In this document: positions 8,400 to 21,300 of the stretch, in pieces
How positions within the stretch are numbered: position 1 is the stretch's first letter
How the letters are laid out: the number at the start of each line of letters is the position of its first letter
NCBI GenBank assembly: GCA_025594325.1
Contig: JANHCV010000002.1
Span: 1,488,001 to 1,552,000, forward strand
DNA: 64,000 nucleotides
Reading direction: 5' to 3'
Source: Blastocladiella emersonii ATCC 22665
Lineage: Eukaryota; Blastocladiomycota; Blastocladiomycetes; Blastocladiales; Blastocladiaceae
The notes under the pieces: generated by a model
Database searches by the model: none
Told to the model about the DNA's origin: nothing
What the model saw: the letters and a program-made list of their open reading frames with translations, nothing else
Position numbers and translations under genes: made by a program

Positions 8400-11300
8400 T
8401 CACGCGTCTCGCGGCACCACGACGACCTCGAGAAACTCGCCCGACACGAGCTGGCGCGTCTGGCGGAACTCGGCGTGCAGCGCCGCGACGGCGGCCTCCT
8501 CGGCCAGGATCTGCGCCAGCGCCTTCTTCTTGATCGAGCTGATCGACACCTTGGCCGTGCGCTGCTCCTCCTGGATCGCCAGGAACGACGACCGCGACGC
8601 CAGCTCGGCCGAGGACACGAGCGATGGGAACGCGTCCGGTGCAGGCGACGAGGCGCCGCGGCCGCTCGAGGCGACAGTGGGCTTTGCCTTGCCCTTGCCC
8701 TTGCTCGACGGCGGCGACCCGTTGCTCCGCGGACTCGCAGCCGCCGCAGCTGCAGGCCATCCCGGTGCGGCGAACGCCGAAGCCGCAGCATCGACCGGCG
8801 CCGCGGCGGGCGGGGCAGCCGCCTTCCACGCGCCCTGCCACGGCGGCGTGGCGATGGCCGACGGCGGCGTCGTGGCGGGCACCGCGGCCTGACCCGCCTT
8901 GGCCTGCTTCTTACGCTCCTTCTGCGGCGCTTTGCCGGCGCGGATCGGGATAGCGACGGGCGAAGCGAGGGTCGGCGGCTCGATGGCGGCGGGGGCGACC
9001 ATGGGTGCGATCTGCGTCTGCTGCGGGACGGGGATGCGCGAAGGGCCCACAGCGGGTCCACGCGGCGGCGGGGCAACGCCGTTGGAGCCGGCAGACTTGG
9101 TCGCCGCGGCGCGCTGCTGCTTGCGCCGCTCCTCCTGCGCCTGGATCTCGAGCAGCGAGACCTTTTTGGTCGGTACAGGGACGAAGATCGGCGGGGCCCG
9201 CGGCGGGAGCGGCGAGGGGGGTTCGGCGAGTGGTGAGGAGGGTGGTGGCGTGGGGAGGGACGGGACGGTTGAGGCGGGGGTAGAGATCGAGGACGGTTTA
9301 CTGGGGGTTGTGGAACCCGGTTCGCGCACCGCGGCTGAGCTGGGCCGGTCCGAAGACGACGATGACGGCTGCTCCTGCTGCTGGTTCGACTCGGCCTCGT
9401 CGTCGGACGAGGGCAGCACGTCGATGAGCGGCCTAACGCGGCGCGGGCGCGGGAGCGGGACGTAGAAGGCGACCGGCTCGAACTTGCGCATGAGCGGCCG
9501 CGTCCTCGCGAGTGGGAGGCGCTCGACCTGGAGCTCCTGGCACAGGTGCTCGACGAGGAGGAACGCGTGGTGGAACGCGAAGTCGGGGCTGGTCGCAGCC
9601 GCCGCGTGCTTGCGCAGGAGGTACTCGACGTTGGACAGCGCGAATCGCGCGCACGCGAGCCGCAGCGCGGGCGCGAAATGGCGGTCGCTCAGCGTCAGCA
9701 GCTCGAGCACGTTGCGCGTCGTCAGGCACCGCGTCAGAATGTCCGACAGGGCGAGCTTCAGGTCGTCGGCCATGATGAAGTCGGCCAGCTTGAACAGCTT
9801 GACCAGCTCGGCGTACGTCAGCGAGTACTCGCCCGTCGCCGCCCACTCGACGAACGCCGACACGGTGCTCGCCTGGAACTCGGTCAGCTGGATCGCCCGC
9901 GACTTGCCGCCGTTCCAGTCGCTGCTCAGCGCAGTGTGGAAGTACGACAGCTCGGGGACGAGCGACGGGTCGAGCTCGTGCGAGTCCGTGTCCGACGCGA
10001 GCGAGGCGACCGCGCGCCCGTCACCCGCTGGTGCCGAGTGCGCACGGCGACGATCGTGGGAGGCCGCGTTCCGCCTCGACTCGTCGGGGAGCGCTTGCCG
10101 AGGGTTCGCCTTGAGCGCGGCAAACGCGCCGTGCCCGTTAGCTGCGACGTGCGTGACGCGGTCGAGTGCAAACGGCTGCCAGTACACCTTGGCGCGGCCC
10201 GTCGACGGGTTGATCTCGGCCCACGTCGTCGCGGCCGACGTCGCGTACATGGCGCCGGTCTCGGTCGTCAGCAGCAGGCGGCCGTCGAGCCCAACCGCGA
10301 GATCGCGCGCGCGGCCACCCTGCTTGGTGTTGTCCCAGACGAGCCGTGGCGGCACGCGCTTCATCTGGATCGAGGGCGCGGGCGCCGTGGCCGAGGTGCC
10401 GCGCGGCGACGGCGACAGCGTGCCGGCAACGGACCACGCGAAGGCGTCGCCGTGGCGTGTGATGAGGGCGCCATACGACGTGCCGCGCGAGTCGCCCGCG
10501 GTAATGAGGCTGATGGACGGCGCGGTTGCCGCGCGCGTCTTGCTCCACCCGCCGGCCGACGAGTAGGGCGACGCGATGGGTTCGGGCGGGACAATCACGA
10601 ACCGCTTCGTCCCAAAGTGCTGCAGCAGGTACAGCTCGCCCGAATCGAGCAGGACGGCCGTGAACCGCTCGGTGCACGCGACCTGCAGGATCCCGTCGCC
10701 GTCGTTGGGCGGGATCGACGCGACCTTGCGCGGCTGCACGACGACGCTGTCGCGCGCGTGGCCGAGCTGGCCGAGGTTGAGCCCGAACGTGATCAGCGTG
10801 TGCCGGTTCCACACGCACGTGTGGACCTTGGACGCGGCGACGCCGTGCACGGGCTCGCGGCGCAGCGCGCCCGCGTTGAGGACGCGCGGCGTCACAATGT
10901 GGTCGTCGCGCGGCGGCGTGTCGGCCATGGATTTCGGGTACCCGGCGAGCTGGTCCACGTCCGCGTCGTCGAGCGAGAAGCCGCACTGGCCAAACTGGTT
11001 CGAGCCCCATACCCACACGGAGCCCGTGTCGCTCACGGCGACCGTGTGGTCGCGGCCGACGGCGACGGCCGTCACCTGCACGATGGGCGGGAGGAAGTCG
11101 ACGTGCTGCGGCTGCACGATGACGTGGCCGCCTTGAGATCGGCTCCCGCCGCCAGCGCCGTTGGCGCGCGACTCGGGCGAGCGCCGCGAGAAGCCGAGCT
11201 TGCCGTGGCTCCCGTAACCCCACAGGTACAGGCCCTGGGTCGTGAGCAGCGCCGAGTGCATTTTGGCCATGGCGACCTGCAGGATGGTGGGCGGGGCAAA

Positions 11301-12049
11301 GTCGGGCGAGTACTCGAACGAGGGCAGGTCGTCGGGGCGGAAGGACACGCGGTGCGGCTGGTCCGAGTCGCTGCCGGCGCCGTACCCGAGGACAAAGTTC
11401 GAGTTGTGGCCCCAGGTGAAGGCCTCGTCGGGCGCGTCGAGGCGCACGGGGTACATGGTGGTCGCGAGCAGCTGGAACGGCGTCAGGCCCTCGTTGTCGC
11501 GGATCGACAGGTCAATGTCCGGCCTGGACAGGAGCAGCAGCGCGACGCCGAGGTTTCCCTCGTATAGAGCACTACGTGTACAGGCTGTCAGTGGGTTTGC
11601 CGGATCGGGACCAACTGATCGAGAAACGCGCACCGGTGAAGCGCAGTCCAGCCGCTCTCAGAGTCCTGGACGTTGACGTGCACGCCGGGGTGCGCGACAA
11701 ACGACTCGACGGCGTCGATCTTGTTGAGCGTACACGCGGCGTGCAGCGCCGTCTTGCCGACCACGCGCATCGGCCGGTTGACGTGTAGTGGGAGATCGGC
11801 GCTCGATGCCGCGCCCGCAGCCGATCCCGACGACGACGACGCAGAGCTCGATGCAGCCGGTTGTCGGCCACCGGTGCGCTTGCCCTGGCCCGCACTCGCG
11901 CCAGCACCGGCTCGCGCGGATCGGCCGCCCACGGCGGCGTCGCCGAGGTGCTTCTTCAGGATCTGGTGCACAGTGCCGGCATCGTTGCGCAGGGCGGCCT
12001 CGGTCAGCGCCTGCAGGACCGGGTGATGTTGATGCGTAATGTGATCCAT
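8400..12049 (-). CDS. IBTK: IBTK-like ankyrin, RCC1 and BTB protein
   Basis: Two exons (12049-11634 and 11571-8400) separated by a 62-nt intron give 1195 residues. The junction rebuilds an ankyrin repeat (GWTALHR joined to ALYEGNLGVALLLL). Order of domains: two ankyrin repeats (about 100-185); RCC1 repeats (about 190-520, for example FTWGHNSNFVLGYG, VWVWGSNQFGQCGF, LITFGLNLGQLGHA); a BTB domain (about 670-760, FVEWAATGEYSLTYAELV, KLFKLADFIMADDLKLAL); a long Pro/Ser-rich tail; and a short C-terminal helix. This ankyrin-RCC1-BTB order is that of inhibitor of Bruton tyrosine kinase. In animals IBTK is a Cullin-3 substrate adaptor, so a CRL3 adaptor role is likely here. Human IBTK is slightly longer (about 1350). 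The tail is lineage-specific. Confidence 0.85.
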
Positions 12050-12332
12050 GGAGGGCCAGAGAAGCGGTGCCGCGGTCCAGTGCGTCGAGTTGCGAAGGGC
12101 AATCGAGCGTGGCAGGCGCAGACGGTGTGAAGTTGAAGGAGAGGGAGCGCGGAGCGGATTCGATGGCGGCGCGCGACCAAGCACACGTGTGCCGATCGGA
12201 TGCCCTCGTTCTCTTCTCCCTCCCTCATGTATGATGACCATGCCCATAGTGGAACACGAAGCTGATGCAAAGCGACAACGGCTATGAGTATATACAATGA
12301 AAGGGGTCCAAAATGTGAGGCGAGCGGGCGAC

Positions 12333-15300
12333 CTACTGCGTCGACAGGATGCACGCGGTCCCGCGCTTGATGAAAAAGTCGGCGTCGATGGCGCCCGTGC
12401 GCAGGTCGATGGCAATGACAAACGACGCGCGGCCCTTGACCTCGGCGCGGATCGGGTAGTAGTAGAGCGGGCACGAGTACAGGCCCTTGCTCGACTTGCG
12501 CTTGCCCTCGGTCGGCTTGAAGTGGATCGGCGGCAGCGCCGTGAGCAGCTCCATGGGCTTGGGCTCGCACAGCGCGTTGGCCTTGCGGTCCCACCCGGCG
12601 CCCTCGAGGTACGCCCCGCGTACCACGATCCCGTCCTTGATCTGCGCCGCCTGCGTCGCCCCCGCCGTGCTGTTGCCGCCGTCGTCCTCGACCTGTAGCA
12701 CTGAAAAGTCCCACGCCAGCGAGTCGATCGACACGTTGAGCTTGCGCGCCGTCTTCTGCAGCACCGCCGTGAGGAACCCCGTCGGGAACGTGAACGCGCT
12801 CAGCCAGTACAGCTTGGGCTCGTTTCTGTGTGATTCGTGTCGACCGTTAGCAATCTGCTCAACTCCGCCGACAGAGAATCAAACCGTACCCGCGCGCCCA
12901 GTCGGCGAAAAAGTCGACGCGCATCCCGAGATCGCGGATCCACGCCGCGAGCAGCTTAACCGACGGGTACGCGCGCGCCCACTCGGGCGGGACGCGCGCG
13001 TCGAAGATGCACGTGAACATCTCCTCGAGCTCGGGCGTCATGAGCACGATGCCCTTGATCCCGTTCTGCAGGTCGGCCAGCGACTGCCGCATGCTGGCGA
13101 GCAGCGAGTTGTACCGCTTGATCTCCTGCAGCAGCACCACGAGCGTCGGCGACTGGTCCGCCTGCACCAGCTTGTACGCGTACTCGTAGTCGATCTCGTT
13201 GGGCACGCGCCGCTGCAGGTCGGCCGCGAGCGCGAGCACCTTGTCCTCGCGCGTCACGCCCGTGCCCGTCTGCACCTGCGGCTGCAGCGACACGAGCGTC
13301 ATGAGCAGGTTGTTGGACTCGCGGATCTGACTTGCAATGTCCGCGTTCGGGTGCTGCCCAAACGCCTCGGGCCGGTCGTACCCGGGCCACGTCGCAATGT
13401 AGTCGCGGTACTGCTGCGCCGTCGACGTCGGGTCGGGCACGTAGTACTGCGGCAGCGACGACAGCTTGAACTGCGGTACCGTGATGGCCTCGGGGCAAAA
13501 GTACGACCCAATGTACGTCTTGAGCACGCGCCGGTCCCAGTCGTCCGTGATGCGCCCGCCGTAGTTGGCCTCGGCGATCAGGTACCGCAGCGCGTCCCAC
13601 GGCGTGTCCGGGTAGTCGTCGAGCAGCAGCGACAGGATGCTGACGCAGATCTCGAAATCCGAGTCGTTGAAGTCGACGGCGTTGTTCCACCCGAGCGTGA
13701 GGAACTTTTTGCGCTCGAGCACCACCGAGTGGAAGAAGGACAGCCCGAACAGCAGCCGCTTGTAGTCGGTCGTCTTGCGGCACGAGTTGAGCGACTCCTC
13801 GGTCTGCTTCGTGTACAGGCGGATCATGTTGGCGCGCAGGCCCTTGGGCGGCTCCGTCGTCATCTTGATGGCCGAGTGCAGGATCGTGATCGGGAACTGC
13901 GGGTGCGGGCTGGAACTGAGCCACAGGCGGAAGTCCGGGTGCGGCTCCTCCTTGGCGAGCCCCTCGACAATCTTCTCGAGCGTCGGCATCCAGCTGATAC
14001 TGAGGTGGCAGTTGGCGAGGAACACCCACTGGCCCTGGCGGATCCCCTCCTGCAGCAGGTGCGTGGCCTTGGGCGCCTGGCCCTGGCCGAGCGACAGGTG
14101 GTGGAACCGCTCGCCCATGCCGACGGCCTGCGCGAGCGACGTGAGGTTCGAGATCGGGTCGACGCCCGACGACAGGATGAACACGAGCGGGATGTGCGGC
14201 GCCGAGTCGTTGACGGCCTCCTGCATATCAAGGATCGGCGGGTCCGTGAAGGCGGCGCCGAGGTTGGCCGCGACAAAGTTGCGCGCGCAGAAGATGACGC
14301 GGTCGGGGCGGAACGAGCGGACCAGCACGATGCGCTGGAAGTCGGACGTGCGCGTGTGCCAGTCGCCGGGCAGCGTCAGCTTCTCGGGCTCGCTCGACAT
14401 GAACCACGCGCGCCACTCGCGCTCGCTCTGCTCCATGGACGAGATGAGCGACTGGAACCCGGGCATCGTGTCGAGGATGCAGATGTTGTCCCAGGCCACC
14501 TCGCTGAGCCACTCGGCGCATGGGTTGGGCGCCTGCGCGTCGCGGTCGAGGATCAGGCCGCCGCGCAGGAAGAACTCGTACAGGTCCTTGTTGAGCTTGC
14601 CCGCGTTGACGAGGATCTTGGCCGTCATGTGGAACGAGAAGAGCAGCTTGTCCTTTTCGAACAGCCCGCGGCACGCGTACTTGTACACGGCGTACGTGTG
14701 GAACTGGTTCAGGAACTCGATGCGCTGCGCGAGGTCTTCCGACTTCTTGCTCTTGAGGATGCTCTTCTCGAACAGCTCGACGTACGACTCGAGCGAGAAC
14801 TGGTACATGGGGTCGACGCTCGACAGGTCGTTGAGCACAAAGTACAGCACACTGGCACGCGCCGCGCTGGGGCGGTACTGCTCGCGCGCCGTGTCGATCT
14901 CGGCCTCGGTCTGCTGGCTGACAATCAGCTGCTGCGTCACCTGCTCGGCGATGCTCTTACTCGTCTTGAGCGTGTTGACCATCTTTTCGTCGTCGAGCAG
15001 CGAGCCCTCGCTCGAGCTGAGCAGGCCGAGAATCTCGTCCTCGAGCTCGAGCAGCCGCTTCTTGGCCGCGGCTACGCTCGTGACCAGCTTGTCCTTCTGG
15101 TCCTCGAGGTCGGGCTTCTCCTTGCGCACCACGATCCCGAGCAGCTGGTCCTCGAGCCCGCGCTCCTTGACGGCAAAGTTGACGATGGTCGCCTTGGCAA
15201 AGATCTCGGGCGAGTAGTGCGGGTTCGCGAGCTTGGTCGTCAGGTACAGCTTGAAGTCCGGGTTGAAGTCGACCTCCTTGTCGCCGAGCCTGATCACGAG

Positions 15301-18300
15301 GCGGCCCTGCTTCTTGGTCACGCTCTTGTTGAGCAGCGGGTCGAGCGAGGGGTCGATGGCCTCCATGATGCCCTGCACAAGGACGGGCACGCCGAACTGG
15401 ATGCTGCTTTCGAGCGTGCGCAGCAGGTCCGACTGCTTCATGTCGACGATCTTGAGCCCGCGCGCCGTCTCCATGTTCTTGAGCCACGTGCTGGCCTGCG
15501 ACTGCGGGTCAATGAGCAGCGGCCAGCGGCGGCCGCTCGTGACGATGATGCCGTTCTCGATCGAGAAGGCGTCCGTCGGCAGGCCCTGGATGTTCCACTG
15601 GCGAATCTGCGACTCGCTGCCAAGGAACTTGCACACGTTGAAGTCGGGGCTGCACGGGATCTCGAGCGCCTTGATCGCCTTGATCCACGTCCCCTCGACG
15701 AGCTCCATGCGGTACGTGGTGTTGAACGGGCCCGCGTACGACATGAACGCCGACGCGAGGAGACAGTCGCCGGGCAGCAGACCGATGGCCTCCTGGTACA
15801 CCTTGATGCTCGACTCCCAGCGCGACTTCTCGCCCGAGAGCCCCGACACGAGCTGCTCGGCGCGCGACAGCTTGAGCTCGGTCATGTCCGACTCCTTCTT
15901 GAGCTTCTCCTTGAGCGCGAGCTTCTCGTCGTACTGGTTCTGCAGGCTCGTGAGCTTGTCCTGGATCTCCTGCAGCTTCTCCTTGGCGTCGCGCAGCGTG
16001 GCCTGCTTCTTCTCGAGCGTCTCCTGCGCGAGCCGCAGCCGCTCGCGCTTGGGCGCGACCGTGCGGTAGATGTTGGCGTACGTCTCCATGGCGCGCACCC
16101 ACATGCACAGCGACTTGGCGGCGCCCGACACCTTGCCGACCACGTCGGGCATGAAGTTCTCGTCGGCGCAGTACTGCGACACGCGCTTGAGGATCTTGTC
16201 CGAGATGTTGTCCTTGTCGAACCCGATCAGCTGCTTGATGAAGTTGGGGTTGCCGAGCTGGCGCTTGGCCTCGTCCCACGTCGGCTCACACTTCTTCAGC
16301 ACCATGACGCCCTCCATGACCTTCTCGACGAGAGGCGGCGGCTTGCCGTACGACCGGATCTCGTTGAGGTCCTTCTTGTTCAGGGCCTCGAGCGCCTTGG
16401 TCGCGGCCTCGAGCGCGGGCAGCGCCTGGTCGAGGTCGGCGCGCGCCGCGTCGGCCACGGCCTTGACCTCCTCCTCCTCGACCTGCAGCTTCTCGCTGCG
16501 CGCCGAGACCTGCTTGGCCTGCTCGTCGGCCTCGCGCTTCTGCTGCACGATGATCACGAGGTAGTCCTCGCACTGCTTCTGGAACTGGGCCACCTGCTTG
16601 CGCGCGCCCTCGAGCTCGATCGAGATCTTCTGCACGTTCTCGCGCGTGTCGTCGAGCTTGCGCAGGCCGTTCGACAGCTTGTTGGCGAGGTCGCCGATCG
16701 ACTTTTTCTTGGCCTTGTACAGCTCGCAGAAGTTGGTCACGAGCTCGAGGTAGTTGATGGGCGTCACGTACGAGTGCCGCTTGATCTCGACGCGCATGCG
16801 CTTCGAGCACGCGACGACCGACAGGTGCGCCGTCGTGAACACGCTCGCGATGTTGAGCTTGTTGACGGCCGGGTCGAGCGGGAACCCGTTGAGATACTTT
16901 GCGGCGACCTCGAGCAGCGCGTCCTCGGGCCAGTCCGAGAACCAGTCGATGGTGCTGCAGTTGACGAGCGCGGGGAACATGCGCAGGCGGTTGCGGAACG
17001 CGTCGCCGACGGGACTCAGGCACAGGATCGCGTGCAGGTTGTTGCGCACGCGCTCGAGGAACAGCGCGTACAGCGCGTCGGGCGTGTCGAGCCGCTTCTC
17101 GGCCCGCGCAATCGGCCGCATCGCCTCGCGCAGCTCGCCCATCTCGTCGGGCGTGAACAAGTTCGGCACCTCGCCGCTGCTGAGGATCGACGAAAAGTCC
17201 TCGAGGAACGCCTCGTTCACGATCTGTGTGTCCGAGAGCAGGAACGCCGTTTCCTGCGCGTCGCACCCGCACTTGCGGTACAGCGTCTTGAGGTCCTCGC
17301 GGAAGTCGGTGATGCGGTAGTTCTTGGACAGCTGGATGCGGAACGTCTTGATCCCGGCCACGTACGCGGCGAGGCACGACAGCGACTGGCGGCCGGACCC
17401 GCCGACGCCAATGAGCAGGACGTGGCCGCTCGGCTGGCCGAGCACGCGGATGATGCGCGCCATGTGCTCGATGGCGTCGCGGAACAGGACGAGGTCGAGT
17501 TGGATGTACCCCGGCTCCGAGTTGTAGTCCTGCAGCTTCTCCTCGAAGAAGCGCTTGACCTGCTCGGGCTCCGCCATCTCCTGGTAGATTTTGTCCGAGG
17601 TCATGAAGTCGCCGAACAGCGACGCGCGTTTGCCCGGGAACAGCTGCTTGAGCGACGTACTCATGTCCTGCGCGAGCTTGTCGTCGAGGATCTTGATGAA
17701 CGCGTCCTTATCGGTCTGGTCAATGAGGCGGTCGTGGAACACGCGGAACACCTCGTGGACCCACAGCTTGACGAGCGCGTCCTTGGAGTCGTAGTAGTCC
17801 TTGTGGCACCGCAGCAGGCCCTGGAACACGCGCGAAATGTCGCGCAGGTTGAACAGGTAGTGCATGCGGGTCGGCGTGGGCAGGAACTGCGACACAATCG
17901 TGTGGTACACGTCGATGGTCGCCTGCGTCATGATCCCGCCGAGCGGCTTGAGCTCCTCCTCAAAGTCCTGCAGCTTCTGGTTGACAATCGTCGAGAAGAT
18001 GCGGTGCAGCGACACCTCGTTCGGGAACGCCATGTGGATCAGGTGGAACCGCGACTGCACGCGCGAGCTGAGCACGTTGCGGCCGCCGCCGGGCGGGCCC
18101 ATGGCCGCGACGAGCTGGATCTCGTTGATGTACTTGACCAGCTGCTTCTGCTTGTCGAAGCAGTACCCGTAGTCCATCCAGTGCCGCAGGAACTCGAGCG
18201 GGCCCTGCGACCCGAACGCGTCCTTTTGCGGCATGTTGAGGTCGTCGATGAAGCAGATCATGTGCTTGCCGCCGACGGGGACGAACACGTTCTTGGTCCG

Positions 18301-21300
18301 CTTCTCGAGCTTGCCCTCGATGATGGACTGCAGGCGGTCGGCCGTGGTGCGCGCCGAGAAGGGCACTGACAGGATCGTCGTGTGCTCGTCGGCCGCCGAC
18401 AGCACGCTCTGCAGCAGGGACGTCTTGCCGACGCCCACATCGCCGACCACGAGGCACGGCTGGCGCGCCTTGATGAGCGCGCGCGCGAGGTACTCGATGC
18501 GCAACGTGTCGACCGTCGGCACGAAGATCTTGTAGAAGGGCACGTTGGTCGGGTACCGCCAGTTCTCGGGCAGCCGGCTCTCCCACAGCAGCCACGTCTC
18601 CTTGTCGACCGAGACAAAGTACTCATACACCGTGTCCTTGCTCGGGAACTGGCCGTCGATCTCGCGCAGCAGCATGTCAAACTTGTGCCGGCTCTCGTCG
18701 CGCAGCGGGCCGCCGACGGCCCAGATTACCGCGAAGAGGAACCACATCTCGATCACCTTGTCGGACGTGAGCGGCGACGCCTCCATGGCGACGAGCGAGT
18801 CGAACAGCACCGTGATGGACCGCACGATGGTCGACTCGTGGACCTGGACAATCTCGATGCACTGCTTGCGGAACTTGAGCAGCGGCGGGAGGTACTTGTC
18901 GACGAGCTGCGAGAGCTTGGCCGACAGCGCCTCGTTGTCCTTGCACTGGACCCACGATGTGATGACGGGGCGCCATCCAATGTCGGCGTAGTCCATGTAG
19001 ATCATGCCGCACCGCGAGACCGTGGCGGGCGAGGCCGCGGCCAGGTTCTCGACCTCGAACAGCAGCGAGACCTGCTCGGGCAGCGCGATGCGCTCACCGT
19101 TGGTGAGCGTGAGCACCTTGTTGTCGTCCATGACCGAGTTCATGTTCTCGATCCAGATCGTGTCGACGGGGCCGTCGAACACAACCCACTTGAGGTCGCC
19201 CGAGTCGTCGGCCGCGCACACGGTGCGCACGATGCTCGAGAGCACGCCGTCGGTCCACTCGTTGGTCTGCAGGTTGACCTCGCCGTACAGCTCGCCGAGC
19301 GTGAGCGACTTGGGGTTCATGATGTGCGTGTGCACCTGGCTGAACTTGCCCGGGTTGGCCTTGTGCAGCGTGTTGTGCGCCTGCTGCAGCGCCTTCCAGC
19401 ACGTCGACTTGCCGACGCCCGTGGCCCCAACGACCATGACCGAGTGGCGCGACGCCTTGGTGTCGTACAGCTGGATGATCTTGTGGATGGCCGAGTCGAG
19501 CACCTGCAGCCGCTTCTCCTGGTAGATCTTGACCAGCGTGTCGCGAATGTCGTCGGGCACCGACCGCGGCGCCTCGACGCCCGGGAACAGGTCGTTGATG
19601 ATGCCCATGAACAGCGGGCCGTCGTCGGACGTGAGCTTGGGCACGTTCATGTCGGTCATGGTGAGCACGATGACCGTCTCGTCGGGCACGCTGAAGTCGG
19701 CGCGGCGGCGGACACCGGCGGCGCGCAGGGCCGAGGTCAGCGGCCGCAGCCCGAAGTCGTAGTGGTCCTGCTTGCTGAGCTGCTGCGCCGAGACCTTGTA
19801 CAGCGTGTCGACCTTCTTCGAGATCACCTTGGTGTTGTTGAAACCTTCGGCGAAGAGCATGATCTCGGCGATGAGCGCCGTGTCGGGGCTCATCATGGCC
19901 ACGGGCCGGAACAGCGACTTGAGGTTGTCGGGCAGCTCGACACGGCCGGCGTACGTCGGGTTCATGGTGATGAAGATGCCCGTGGTCCAGTTGAGCTTGA
20001 TCTCCTGGCCCTCAAAGATGAAGGTCGTGGCGCGGCGCTGGATCGCGTTGAGCACCGACGAGATCTGCAGGGCCACGACGGACAGCACCTCGATGTCGAT
20101 GCGGTTGAACTCGTCAAAGCAGCCCCACGCGCCCGTCTGCGCGAGCCCGCTGAACATGCGGCCCATGCTCTTGTAGTCGAGGTCGGACGAGCAGTTCTGG
20201 ATGATGACGAGCTTGCCGAGGCCCTTGCCGAGGTCCTTGACCGTCTCGGTCTTGCCCGTGCCGGCGGGTCCCTGCGGACTGCCGCCGCGGTACAGGTGCA
20301 GCGCCGTGGTAAGCGTCATATAGCAGCGGTCCGTGAGCGGCGTGATGACGAGGCGGCCGCTGTTGCCGAGGTACTCGTAGCCGTAGCGGAACCGCGTGTT
20401 GGTCTGGCGGATCACGCAGTCGTCCTCTTCCTTGTCCCAGAAGAAGCGCAGCTGGCTGAGCCACTCGAAGGCGTTGACGCTCTCGAGGTTGTTCTTACAC
20501 ATGCGCTCGATCACGTCGCGCGAGTGCACCTCGGTCGTGATGAGCGCGATCAGCTTCTTGCGGTCGACTTTGGACAGGTTGGTGCGGACGAGGTCGGCGA
20601 GCTTCTTGAGCATCGAGATCTGCTTCTTCTTGAGGTCCTTGAGCGCGTGGCGCTCGCCCTTCTCCATGTCGGTCAGCGCCTTGACGCAGTCGGCGGTCCA
20701 CGAGATCTGGCCCGACAGGATGAGCAGCTGGCCGGGCCAGTCGGTGAGCCACTTGTCGCGCTTCGACTTCTTCATGGCGGCGAGGCAGCCGATGAGCACG
20801 TTGCGCAGCGTGACGCGCATCGCGCTCTCGACGTCCTGGAGCCAGCCCTCGACGGGGCCCTCGAGCGACACGGGCAGGTTGAACGGCACGTACTCGCCGT
20901 CGGGCGAGTGCATGCCGACGGCCTCCCAGTGCTTGCGCATCTCGGGCCCGACCTGCGTCAGCTCGAGCTTGTTGATGCCGTCGAAACACTTCTTCATGTG
21001 CGGCTGCACCGCGGGCGGGTCGCGCGCCTGGCCGAGGATCTCGAGCAGGTCATCATTCGACAGAAAGTAGAACCGCGGGAAGAACTGGCGCTTGGTCTCG
21101 AGGTACATGTCGAGCGACTTTTGCACCTTCTCGAGCTTGTTGAACATGTCCTGCAGCATGTCGAGCAGCCCGGGCGTCTCGACGGCGTGGATCACGCCGC
21201 GGTTCGCGTTGAGCCCCGCGAACAGCTCCTTCCACCGCTTGTTGACGAGGTCGAAGACGGCCGACTCCTTGGGCAGCTGCTTGCGGATGTCCTCGGCGCC

